Assembly (NCBI RefSeq): GCF_950295315.1
Contig: NC_080181.1
Span: forward strand, 35,121,375-35,185,374
From: Erinaceus europaeus
Lineage: Eukaryota > Chordata > Mammalia > Eulipotyphla > Erinaceidae
DNA: 64,000 bases
Reading direction: 5' to 3'
Of this stretch, positions 44,918 to 55,417 are shown one piece after another (within the stretch, counting starts at the first letter, position 1; each line of letters opens with the position of its first letter). Position numbers and translations under genes: made by a program. The notes under the pieces were generated by a model. It worked only from the letters and a program-made list of their open reading frames with translations. It did no database searches and was not told the DNA's origin.

Positions 44918-45055
44918 CTGAAGTTGAACCAGAGGAAGTTCAGGGCGAGCTGGAAGTTTGGGGTCTGTCTCGTCCTGGAGACCCGCTACATGATGGACGA
45001 GCTCTCTCATGTCGTGCCCCTGCTGCCTATGGAACGGCGGCCCAGCAGCACAAGG
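44918..45055 (-). pseudogene. TUBGCP5: TUBGCP5 exon 1 coding part, about residues 1-49
   Basis: On the minus strand GPPFHRQQGHDMRELVHHVAG runs into LQDETDP. One extra A (CCCAAAC) shifts the frame, and PNFQLALNFLWFNF continues to donor GTGAGG. Relative to human it has a 9-bp in-frame deletion and the 1-bp insertion, and the length (138 bp) agrees with that. The codon at the ATG position is CCT. An upstream ATG at 45,063 is in another frame and soon meets TGA. Confidence 0.88.
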
Positions 45056-45185
45056 CAGGCCATGACCCAGACTCTAAGCCGCTCCACCACTCTCTCCCAT
45101 CCACGCCTCCGTTACTCCGTCTCCACACTCGCGAGAGTTCGAGCTCTCGCCTATTAAACCGCAGCTAGATATTCTCCTGAGAGTT
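45056..45185 (-). promoter_or_regulatory. CpG-rich former promoter/5' UTR of TUBGCP5
   Basis: Sequence just upstream of the first coding exon is CpG-rich (CpG density continues through 44,880-45,180). It contains TCTCGCGAGT on the minus strand at 45,127-45,136, one base from the TCTCGCGAGA core found in many TATA-less housekeeping promoters. This fits TUBGCP5 as a broadly expressed gene. Whether it is still active is unknown. Confidence 0.55.
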
Positions 45186-45299
45186 TGCAGCCCGCTGCGT
45201 GAGTTGGAAGCACAGTTCCCTGCAGGTGTAGGCAGAGCAGATTGGCACACGGGCTGAGCGGTGCTGCTATTGTCGTTACTGTCTGACTCCAGTGACCAG

Positions 45300-45525
45300 A
45301 GGATAGCTTTTTAAAAATATTTTTATTTATAAAATGGAAATATTGTTGGGCTAGAGGAGAGAGAGAGAGAAAGAAAGAGATGACCCAGGATCCAAGACTG
45401 AGGTGGCAAGGCAATTCAAATTTTTATTCATGTGAACGCCCCATTGTATGCCAGGAGCACACCTGGTTAAGCCATGTGGTGCCAACCTCAATGGCCAGCA
45501 TCTCCATCTGCACCGCCCTCCCTCC
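45300..45525 (-). repeat. SINE-like, family B remnant at the right inner edge
   Basis: TTTATTTATAAAATGG, a GAGAGA run and AGCACACCTGGTTAAG show a minus-strand SINE-like unit. The intervening core does not match the left side, so arm homology is lost here. Confidence 0.5.
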
Positions 45526-45659
45526 CTTTCCATCACTTTCTGCCTCCTTCTATCTCTCTCTGTCTCTTACCCATCTATCTTAAAGAAAAAGTCTGATGGC
45601 ATACTGCAATTGCAAAGGTACAGAGTCCCAAGGCTAATCTGGTAACAAAAAAAAGTTTT

Positions 45660-46215
45660 TTCACCCCCTACTTTTCAAGTTTTATCTATGCGTGAGATCA
45701 TCTACTATTCATCCTTCTGGCTTATTCCACATAAGAATAATTTCGGAGTCAGGCAGTAGTGCAGCAGCTTAAGCGCAAGGACAAGCAGGAGGATCCTAAT
45801 TGAGCCCATGGCTCCCCGCCCTACAGGGGAGTAGCATCATAATCAGTGAAGCTGGTCTACAGGTGTCTATCTTTCTCTCCCCCTCTATCTTCCCCTCCTC
45901 TACATTTTTTTCTGTGCCATCGAATGATATCAGTAACAACAACAACAATAAAAACAAGGGCAACAAAAAGGAAATAAATAAATATTAGAAAAAAGACAAC
46001 TAGAGCTTTAAAAAAAGAATACCTTCAAGTTCCATCTAAGCAGTATCAAAGTAGAAAATTTCATCATGTTTTACAGCTGAGTAGTATTCTATTATGTTTA
46101 TATGCTACAACCTCTCTAACCACTCATCTATCCTTAGAAGTTTGGGTTGATCCAAATTTTGTTACAACAAATAGTGCTGCAGTTTATGTAAATGTGCATA
46201 GATTTCTTCAGATAG
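45660..46215 (-). mobile_element. old L1 ORF2 end relic with SINE, right arm twin
   Basis: Mirror copy of 41,880-42,425, with the SINE on plus at 45,745-46,000 (GGAGTCAGGCAGTAGTGCAGC). Confidence 0.82.
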
Positions 46216-46315
46216 GTGTTTTTGTGTTCTTTGGGTAGACAAAATATAAACTAATACATTATAGATCTTCATTAATATAACTTTTAACTGATGCTGTTTT
46301 TTAAATACATTTCAG

Positions 46316-46424
46316 AATCTACGAAAAATTTATTGTACATTCTGATCTCAGAAAAGCTGCTATTTGGAAGAGATTAACTGAAGAATTCCTAAATGCATCA
46401 CTTTTGAGCATTAACAAAGTAAAG
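46316..46424 (+). pseudogene. TUBGCP5: TUBGCP5 exon 3, right arm copy
   Basis: Same 109 bp as 41,654-41,762 in reverse orientation, with no difference. It keeps the TACATTTCAG acceptor and GTATGC donor and is open throughout. Confidence 0.92.
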
Positions 46425-46478
46425 GTATGCTTTCTACTACAAGTTTTTTAGAGTTTTGTTTATTTCATTTTGATGAGA

Positions 46479-46517
<39 letters not shown>

Positions 46518-46654
46518 AAGTGAGGGCACGAGAACATTGTCTGATAGTGGAGCTGGGGACATTAAAGTCTTGCATAACAGTGATGCTATCTTCTCAGCTT
46601 TCTACCATTAGTTCTGTGAGTATGTGTTATACTGTTTTCAACTTTAGTATTATC

Positions 46655-48390
46655 AATTTGTTCGACTAATCATGAACCTAAGTGCTAGAATATTCCAGAT
46701 GAAGATATGGGGGTCTCCATTTTGTAGATAGATAGTAGGCCTATCTTAGGTATATTCCAAAGGGCTTGTGACTATACTAGTTTGTTTTGTTTTGTTTTCT
46801 GAGCCTGACATCTTATATGCAGGTGGATCCAAGTTATTGTCTGGGGAGATGATGTCATGGCTGGAAAAAGGACCAGAAAGCTGGATCAGGGAAGAGAGTA
46901 GCTCCCTAATATGGGAAAGTTGTATAAACATTGTTGGCAGTAAACCCCATCGTTTGATGTGATCTGGGTCCCATATTCAGCTTAGGAGCCTATGTGATGT
47001 CTGCATCCCTGTAGATCTAGGATTACATTCTGTGGTAATGAGTAGGCACATTCCATGCTGCTCCACTATCGACCCATCTTGCTCAGGTATAGTATAGAGT
47101 ATGTTGTCCATCCTACCTTTGGAGGATGGAACATTCTCTACTGTTGTTGATCCAAGTTGAAGGCAGGGTCCTATGCAGGCCCACAAAGGGTCTATTATAT
47201 TGTTCCTGATACAGATGACCGGTAACAATGGAGAGAGGGATTTATTTGAGGTCTAGGCCCATCATGTCTGTTTGGGAATCTCAGGACTCCCCAAATAGGG
47301 CCCCAGCTGATGGAGTGGCCTGATAGTGACTAAAGAGTCATTGTTAAAGTATGCCAGTCTCTTGCCCATATTCAGATTTTTCAGTCCTTTGATAAGGTTA
47401 GCTTTGGAGTGAATGAGGGAAGTGTAATAGGAAGTAGGTGAGGAGGGGTATCTAAGTCTAAGTAGACACTATTTCATTAGAAACTTTATGATGTCTTTTT
47501 AGGTCTTACTACTTGCTTGGTCACTGCAGACTATTGTGCACTTTTGCTTTCAGGTATATATTTTGTCCTAATTTATGGATACATGTGAACATATGTCCTA
47601 TCTCATGGAACCCAGTCTGTATCTAGGTTTTGGGGTTTTGTTAGGAAGTGAACCACCTGGAATGAAATTAGAGAATACTATGATTAAGGAAAGGCCTCAC
47701 CCCAGTAATGACGCTGAAGGGTTGACACTCCACGCCAGACGTCTCTGGACATAGTCTGAAGTGAAGAATGCTGAAGTGGTACTTGTTGCATTGATGAGGT
47801 TGGGATCAGCAGATGAAATATCATTTGGTATGACTTGAGAGAAGCATGCAGGAAAGTGAGCCCCACCCTAGAGGTTTCAGGACTGGGGACAATATAGGCT
47901 CTATAGAGGAAGCGGGATGTTCCTGCTATCTTAGGGTTTATGAAGGCAATAGGTAGTTATTGGTGCAATCAAATTATTTGACAGTTGGGCTGTGTTTTAT
48001 AGAGTAACACCATCAGTTGCTTCTGTTCTCCTTGGTCTAAACTTTTAGGACAGTTAATGTTTCAGAGATTAAACCTATGTTCTGTGCATTCAAATGTTTG
48101 AGACATTCAGTCAATTTTTCCTCTCTCATAATAATTAAATAGTGATTTATGTGACTGCAAGTTAATAGGAGTGTACATAAACACCATTCCCACCACCAAA
48201 AGACTGTGTCCTGTCCCATCCCCCACCCTTGATGCTGAGCATCCACCTTAACTCTACCCCTAGAGATTTTTACTTTGGTGCCCTCCACTGGATTTAGTCA
48301 GATCCTGCTTTTAGTTTCCCGTTCTGTTCTTCTTTCTCAACCTCTGTTTATGAGTTGGATCATCCCATACTTGTCTTTGTCTTTCTGGCC
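46655..48390 (-). mobile_element. L1 3' UTR, right arm twin
   Basis: Mirror copy of 39,570-41,385, with scattered differences. It ends at the last ORF2 codons near 48,390. Confidence 0.88.
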
Positions 48391-48634
48391 AGCCCTTTTT
48401 CTATATACTCTCAGGTGTAGAGTTCCCAGGATACAGTTGAGCCAGGAGCCCAGCTCTGCTAGAGTATGTCTCCTCCTTCCTGAGAACTCTCATCCTTTAA
48501 TTGTAAACTAAAACAGTCTCTCTCTAAATGCAATGTATTTCACTTATTTATTATGTTCCTTGTTATTTCTTTTTTTGTTTTTTAACTTTTCTAACATGAA
48601 TATTTACAAATGAGGAGACTGAATAAATGGGTAC

Positions 48635-48890
48635 AGTTCTTCCTCCCCCCACCCCCACCCCGTTATCACTGGGGCTCAATCTGCACTACAGATCCACTGC
48701 TCCTGCGGCCATTTTTTGATACAACAGAGATAAATTGAGAGGGTATGGGAAGATAGAGAAGAAGAGAGAAAGACACCTTCAGGATTGCTTCCCCTGTAGG
48801 TGGGGAATCAGGGACTGGAACTGGGATCTTTTCTGGGTCCTTGCATTTTGTACTGTGTGTGCTTAACCCTGTATACCACCGCTAGGCTCC
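48635..48890 (-). repeat. SINE, family A, decayed, right arm twin
   Basis: Mirror of 39,095-39,335. The 3' extension reads TGCGGCCATTTTTTGATAC on plus. Confidence 0.8.
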
Positions 48891-51309
48891 TGTACAGTCC
48901 TTCCTATCTTATTTACCTCACCCGAGGCCTCCTGACCTCCAGAGCTGTGGAATAATAAATTCTTGTATTTAAGCCACATCTTGTGATGGCAATCTGTATT
49001 ATGTTGCTATGTCAGCCTGATGAGAAATTATCCCCAAAAGGATAATGCTTGTAACCTTATTAATGATGAAATTATAAGCTTATGATTATAGGTATGACAA
49101 TCTTAGTAATTATCATGACCAGAAAGTGTATCAACTCTTTTCTGTGCCCCATAGCATCTTGCTGGGTGGCTGTACATCATAAAGAAGACTACTTGATCAT
49201 CACAGACCAATTAGTTATTTAATTATAATTGGGATAAAAACTATTATATTCATAAAGCACTATACAACATATAGTAAGGAGAACTTGTCTAATCATTAGG
49301 TATCAAAAAACTTCTACCTACCATGAATTTAACACATCTTTTCCTTCTACCTGGTTTATGACTTTTTTTGTACATTTGGGATATTGCAATATTTTTGGTG
49401 ACATTTTAAATTTGGTGACAGTTAAAACATTTTGTACCCTCCACGCAGCAGGGTTTTTAATTTTATTATTATTATTCTTTTATTTTAAAAAGGAGACATT
49501 AACAAAATCCTAGGATAGGAGTGGTACAACTCTACATAATTCCCACCACCTGATCTCAATATCCCATCACCTCCCCTGATAGATTTTCCATTCTCTATCC
49601 CTCTGGGCGAATGGACCCAGGGTCATTGTGGGTTGCAGAAGATGGAAGGTCGGGCTTCTTTAATTGCTTTCCTGCTGAAGATGGGCATTGACTGATCTAT
49701 CCATACCACCAGTCTGCCTCTCTCTTTCCCTAGTAAGGTGGGTCTCTGGGGAAGCAGAGCTCCTCACATTGCGGGGGTTGTCAGTCCAGGGAAGTCTGGT
49801 TGGCATCCTGCTGGCCTCTGGAACCTGGTGGCTGTAAAGAGAGTTAACATACAAAGCCAAACAAATTGTTGAACAATTATGGACCTAAAGGCTGGAATAG
49901 TGCAGATGAAGTGTTGGGCGGTACTCACTGCAGAATCTTGTGTACTTCTGCTTTCAGGTATATATTTTGCCCTACTTTATGGATATGTTTGAACATATGC
50001 TCTATCTCAGGGGACCTGGTCTATATCTAGGTTTTGGCACTTTGTTAGGAAGTGAACCACCTGGAATAGGATTAGAGAATATTATGTAAGGAAAGGTCTC
50101 ACCCTAGTAATGAAGCTGAAGGGTTGTTCTTCCACACCTGAAGTCTCTGGACACAGTCTGAAGTGAAGCATGCTGGGGTGGCACTCTTTGCGTTAATTAG
50201 GTTGTGATGGCCTGTGTAATATTGTTTGATATGCATTGAGAGAAGCACTCAGCAAAGTGGGCCCCATCATGAGAGGTTCCAGGACTGAGTGAAATTAGGC
50301 TCTATAGTATAAATGTGAGGTTCCTGCTGTCTTACGGTTCAAAAAGACAATGGATAGTTATTGTTATCATCACATTATTTGGTAATTGGGTTAACTTTGT
50401 AAAGTCCCTTTGTTAGAGTTTGCTGTATAATATACCCAGTATCTTGTATATAGCTGTGCCACCGGTTGCTTCTGTTCTACCTGATCTAGGCTTCTGAGTG
50501 AGTCAACATATCAAAGACTTAGTCTATGTATTAAAAAGACCCGGTCTGTGTTTTAAAAAGTTCTAGACATACAATCAATTTTTCCCCTCACATTAATTAA
50601 ATAGTGATTTATATGACTACAATTTAATAGGAGTGCACATAAACACCATTCCCACCGACAAAAGACTCTGTCCCATCACATCCTCCCACCCCCGCTCCCT
50701 GGCACCCGAGGTAACTAAGTGTCCACCTTCCCCCTCAACATAGGGTTTTTACTTTGGTGCCCTACTCTAGAATTAGTCACATCCAGCTTTAGTTTCCCTT
50801 TCTGTTCTTCTTTCTCAAATTCTGTTGATGAGTGGGATCATCCCATACTTATCTTCAACTTTCTGACTGAGCTCACATAACAAAATTCCTTCTTGCTCCA
50901 TTCAAGATGGGTCAGAAGGTGGGTTCATTGTTCTTAATAGCTGCATAGTATTCCATTGTGTATATATAAAACAGCTTTCTCAGCCACTCATCTGTTGTTG
51001 GGCACCTGGGTTGCTTCCAGGTTTTAGCTATTATGAATTGTGCTACTATGAACATAGGTGTACACATGTCTTTTTGATTGGGCATTATGGAATCCTTGGG
51101 GTATACCCCCAGGAGAGGAATTACGGGGCAATACGGATGGTCTATGTTTAGCCTTGTGAGAGTTCTTCAGACTGCTTTCCATAGAGGCTGGACCAATTTA
51201 CAATCCCACCAGCAGTGCAAAAGGGTTCCTCTTGTTTCCACAGCCTCTGCAACATTTTTTACTGCTGTAATTTTTTATGTATTCCATTCGCATAAGAGTG
51301 AGGTCGTAA

Positions 51310-52481
51310 AATGTAGTCATATAAATCACTAGTTAATTAATATGAGAGGGGGGAAATTAATTGTAGTTCTCGAAGTTTTTTAAAACACAAACTGAATCTT
51401 TTTAATATATAGGCTGTGTAATTGATATACAGACTCTCTCAGAAGCCTAGACCAAGTAGATCAGAAGCTATCAATAGCAAAGCTATATACAAGAAACAGG
51501 GTACTATACAGCAAACCCTAACAAAAGGACTTTTCAAAGTTAACCCAATTACCAATTAATATGATGATAACATTAACTGTCGATTGTCTTTTTGAACCCT
51601 AACACAGCAGGAACTTCACATCTCCACTATAGAGCCTCTACTTCCCCCAGTCCTGGAACTGTTGGATAGGGCCCACTTTCCCTTATGCCTCTCCCAATCC
51701 GTATCAAGTAATATTGCATCTGCCGATCACAACCTAACCAACACAACGATTGCCACCTCAACATGCTTCACTTGAGACTGTGTCCAGAGACTTCACGTGT
51801 GGAATGACAACCATTCAGTTTCATTACTCGGGTGCGATCTTTCCTTTCATAGTATACTCTAATTCCATCTCAGGTGGTTCACTTTCTAACAAAAGTCCCA
51901 AAACCTAGATATACACCAGTTTCTGTGAGAGAGAGCATATGTTCACACGTATCTGTAAACTACTGCAAAATATATACCTGAAAGCAGAAGTTCACTAGAG
52001 TTTGCAGTGAGTACCCCCTAACACTTGCTCTCCACTCTTCCAGGCTTTGTGTCCATGATTGCTCAACATTTTTTTGGCTTCGTATGTTAACTCTCTTTTC
52101 AGTCAGCAGGTTCCAGATGTCATCAGGATGCCGGCCAGGCTTCCCTGGACTGAAGACCCCACCAATGTGTCCTGGAGCTCTGCTTCCCCAGAGAACCACC
52201 CTACTAGGGAAAGAGAGAGGCAGACTGGGAGTATGGACTGACCAGTCAACATCCATGTTCAGTGGGGAAGCAATTACAGAAGCCAGACCTTCGACCTTCT
52301 GCAACCCACAATGACCCTGGGTCCATGCTCCCAGAGGGATAGAGAATTGGAAAGGTATCAGGGAAGGGGGTGGGATATGGAGATTGGGTGGTGGGAATTG
52401 TGTGGAGTTGTACCCTTCCTACCCTATGGTTTTGTTAATTAATCCTTTCTTAAATAAAAAATAAAAATAAATTTAAAAAAA
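51310..52481 (+). mobile_element. L1 3' UTR fragment nested in another L1
   Basis: It starts at AAATGTAGTCATATAAATC and ends in an A-rich tail. AGAGTGAGGTCGTA before it and AGAGTTAGGACGTA after it are the diverged target duplication in the host L1. Confidence 0.92.
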
Positions 52482-52509
52482 AGAGTTAGGACGTATCTCA
52501 ATGTTGTCT

Positions 52510-53960
52510 TTATTTGCATATGTCTGACAACCAGCGATCTGGTAGTATTTCATATATTTGCCAGCCTTTTGGTCTCCTCTGAAGTAATTTTTTGTTAGTA
52601 TCCTCTACCCATTTTTGGGTGTGGTCATTTGTTTTTTTGTTGCTAAGTTTGCTGATCTCTTTGTATATTCTGGTGATTAATCTCTTGTCTGATGTATGGT
52701 ATGTGAAGATCTCCCATTCTGTGAGGGGTCTCTTTGTTTGTGTGATAGTTTCTTTGGCTGTGCAGAAGCTTTTCAATTTGATGTAGTCCCATTGGTTTGT
52801 TTTTGCTTTAGTCTTCCTTGCAATTGGGTTTGTTTCAATGAAGATGTCCTCTAGGTTTAGGTGGGAAAGTATTCCACCAATGTGTTCCTGTAAGTATTTG
52901 ATAGTTTCTGGCCTAACATCCAGGTCCTTGATCCATTTTAAGTTGATTTTTGTTTCTGGTGAGATAAGGTAGTTCAATTTCATTCTTCTTCATGATTCAA
53001 CCAGTTTTCCTAGCACAATTAGTTGAAGAGAGCCTCCTTCTTCCATTTAATACTTTGGGCCCCCTTATCAAAGATTAGATGTCCATAGGTGTGGGGGTTT
53101 TGTTCTGACCTTTCGATTCTGTTCCACTGGTCTGTGTGCCTACTTTTGTTCCAGTACCATGCTGTTTTGATGATGATGGCATTGTAATATAGTTTGATAT
53201 ATGGGAGTGTGATGTCACCATTTCTGTTTCTTTTCCTCAAGATGGTTTTGGCAATTCTAGGTGTTTTCATAGTCCAGATAAATGATTGTAGTTTTTGTTT
53301 TATTAAAAAAGCTTGGTGGAACTTTGATGGGTATCACACTAAGTTTGTGTATGGCTTTGGGGAGAATATTCATTTTGATGATATTTATTCTTCCAATCCA
53401 TGAACATGGGATGTTTTTCCATTTCTTGGTATCAGTTTCTATTTCCTTGAATAGTGACTCATAGTTGTCAGTATACAATTCTTTTATTTCTTTGGTCAGC
53501 ATTATTCCTAGGTATTTTACTGATTTTGCTGCAGCAGTGAATGAGAGTGATTTCTGGACGTCTTCTTCAGATTTAGTGTTTGCATAAAGAAATGCCACTG
53601 ATTTTTGTACAATGATTTTCCAGCCTGATACCTTGCTATATTGCCTAATAACTTCCAGTAGTTTTCTGCTGGATACTTTAGGTTTTTCTATGTATACTAT
53701 CATATCATCTGCAAATAGTGAGAGCTTGACTTCTTCCCTTCCAATCTGCATTTGATTTCTTTCTCTTGCCTGGTTGATATGGCAAGAACTTCCAATACTA
53801 TGTTGAAGAGTAATGGTGATAGTGGACAGCCCTGTCTAGTCCCCGATGTGAGGGGCAATGCTTTCAGCTTCTGTCCATTGAGTATGATGTTGGCTGTAGG
53901 TTTCCATCCTTTCACTTTAAGTCTGTGTTTATTTTGTTGGGTCAGATAGATTTCTTGCAA
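52510..53960 (-). pseudogene. L1 ORF2 relic of the split element
   Basis: Broken frames read ORF2 from the RT domain through the thumb to the C-terminal region. FADDMIVY, the RT active site, is preserved near 53,700. Stops and indels separate the open stretches 52,510-52,983, 53,019-53,270, 53,257-53,751 and 53,700-53,960. Confidence 0.9.
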
Positions 53961-54059
53961 GCAGCATATTGTTGGGCTGTTTTAGGCTAGAAACTATCAA
54001 ATATTTAGAAGAAACTATAAGGTGAATGTTCTTCCATATAAACTTTTAAAAAGTATTTA

Positions 54060-54290
54060 CTTATGAGCTGAGTTGTGGCATACCTGATTGAGCGCATATA
54101 TTGTAATGTGCAAGGACCCAGGTTCAAGCCTCCAGGCCCCACCTGCAAGGGGCAAGCTTTGCAAGTGGTGAGCAGTGTTGCAGGTGTCTCTGTGTCTCTT
54201 TCCTTCTCTATCTCCCCTTCCCTTTGGATTTCTTGCTGTCTATACCCAATAAATAAAGTTAACAATTTTTTTAAGATTTCATTTATTTAT
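54060..54290 (+). repeat. SINE, family B
   Basis: The head reads GAGTTGTGGCATACCTGATTG, with CCCAGGTTCAAGCCTCC, the core and a TACCCAATAAATAAAG tail. Confidence 0.88.
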
Positions 54291-54327
54291 TAATGAAAAA
54301 GCTAGGAAGAGAGAAAGATCCAGACTC

Positions 54328-54612
54328 TCGGGAGTCGGGCGGTGGTGCAGCAAGTTAATCACACGTGGCACAATGTGCAAGGACCAGTGTGAGGATCCCA
54401 GTTCGAGCCCCGGGCTCCCCACCTGCAGGGGAGTCACATCACAGGTGGTGAAGCAGGTGTGCAGGTGTCTATCTCTCTCTCTCCACCCTCTGTCTTCCCC
54501 TCCTCTCTCCATTTCTCTCTGTCCTATCCACCAAAAACATCAAGAACCACAACAATGTTATACAACAAGGACAACAAAAGGGGAAATAAATAAATAAATA
54601 TAATAAAAATAA
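54328..54612 (+). repeat. tRNA-derived SINE, family A, at the outer arm edge
   Basis: The head reads CGGGAGTCGGGCGGTGGTGCAG, with B box GTTCGAGCCCC, full core and tail. It lies just outside the start of arm homology at 54,618. Confidence 0.93.
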
Positions 54613-54637
54613 AAATATATATATTAGCTCTGGGGCG

Positions 54638-54800
54638 GAAGGTATCCTAATGGTTATACAAAGAAACCCATGTGTCTGAGTCTCCAAAGTCCCAGGTTTA
54701 ATCCCCTGCAGCACCATAAGCCAAAGATGAGCCATGCTCTGTTAAAAAAAAAAAATATATATATATATATATTATATACATATATATATATATATATATG
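54638..54800 (+). repeat. SINE-like family C and expanded (TA)n, right arm twin
   Basis: Mirror of 30,010-30,160. The TA-rich stretch at 54,757-54,800 is longer than in the left arm. Confidence 0.7.
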
Positions 54801-54871
54801 CATATATGCTGTCCTTATCCTCTAGACTATTTATAGATATTTTCTCCTGAAGTATTTATGAAGTAGTATCA

Positions 54872-55040
54872 CAGGATGAATGTTGAAGAGGGAAGTGTGG
54901 AAAGGAAAGTGGAGATAAGAAGAAAGAGTCACAGACATCTGCAGTACTGCTTCACCACTTGTGGTCAGGACCAGGGACTTGAACCTGGGTTCTTGCACAT
55001 GGTAAAGTCTTTGTGCTGTCTGCACTATTTCCTGGCCCAC
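54872..55040 (-). repeat. SINE, family B, right arm twin
   Basis: Mirror of the SINE at 29,765-29,968, with CAGGGACTTGAACCTGGGTTC on plus. Confidence 0.8.
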
Positions 55041-55143
55041 TCAGTTGAATCTTCATGGGTTCATAAGTCCAAGGAGTACAGCAAACCTGATCAAGTATTT
55101 TTGTTGTCGTTAATTTCTGTAAAAGTAAATTTCCTTCTAGCAG

Positions 55144-55259
55144 AGGAATCAGATGGCCAAAGCTGGCTAGAGCAGCATGTGGTTCATTAGTACTGGACAA
55201 CCAAGTCCTCCAAGTTTCCTCATAGTTTACATTTGCACTCCCAATTTAGCTTCTGTCTG
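55144..55259 (+). pseudogene. TUBGCP5: TUBGCP5 exon, about residues 209-246, right arm copy
   Basis: Acceptor TTCCTTCTAGCAG, 116 bp, donor GTAAGAAC. It reads SWLEQHVVH followed by TAG at 55,188-55,190 in place of Gln, and has the extra C before the final NLASVW-type segment. Both lesions are the same as in 29,549-29,664, so they arose before the inverted duplication or were shared by conversion. Confidence 0.9.
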
Positions 55260-55417
55260 GTAAGAACCTAAAATTTTCATTTAATGTAAACAGAAAAATA
55301 AAACTTTTTTTTGCTTTGTTCTTTTGAAAACTTTTGTTTTCATTTGTGATTTAAGTAATTTCCTGAAATTTAAGCTTTCTTTATTAAGAATTCCAATGGA
55401 ACAGTTTTTAATCCTTT

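Larger units (their letters stand above)
19370..45055 (-). pseudogene. TUBGCP5: TUBGCP5 (GCP5) unprocessed pseudogene, left copy
   Basis: GCP5 is a scaffold subunit of the gamma-tubulin ring complex, which nucleates microtubules. Eight exons are readable on this strand in gene order, at 45,055-44,918, 43,041-42,988, 41,762-41,654, 29,664-29,549, 27,076-26,994, 24,034-23,941, 23,871-23,356 and 19,572-19,370. They are separated by introns full of repeats. Most boundaries are AG/GT and the phases agree from exon to exon. I recognise the encoded text as GCP5 residues of about 1-103 and 209-457 (family knowledge, from memory). Exons for about 104-208 and everything after about 457 were not found. 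Stops, frameshifts, splice-site loss and an L1 inside an exon show it cannot make the protein. Because introns remain, it arose by DNA duplication or by decay of the locus, not as a retrocopy. Confidence 0.87.
45526..49331. repeat. inner right arm of the palindrome
   Basis: Inverted copy of 38,656-42,559. It contains, in mirrored order, the old L1 with its SINE, TUBGCP5 exon 3, the TA run, the L1 3' UTR and a decayed SINE. The arm is about 100 bp shorter than the left one. Confidence 0.95.
49445..53995 (-). mobile_element. L1 element, 5'-truncated, internally deleted, split by another L1
   Basis: The 3' end is at 49,445 (T-rich) and the 3' UTR runs to about 50,850. ORF2 follows up to 51,308, resumes at about 52,495 and reaches the RT domain ([16 protein letters not shown] coding at about 53,800). 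At about 53,905 the sequence jumps from RT directly to endonuclease-end sequence (AAGTGAAAGGATGGAAA on minus), a deletion of about 1.7 kb relative to the young L1. ORF2 is broken by stops and frameshifts. It lies in the right half, where the left half has the tandem duplication. Confidence 0.9.

Noticed and set aside
45003..45063. ATG at 45,063 as the TUBGCP5 start codon
   Set aside because: It is in a different frame from the GCP5-like RELVHHVAGLQDE segment and meets a TGA after 18 codons.
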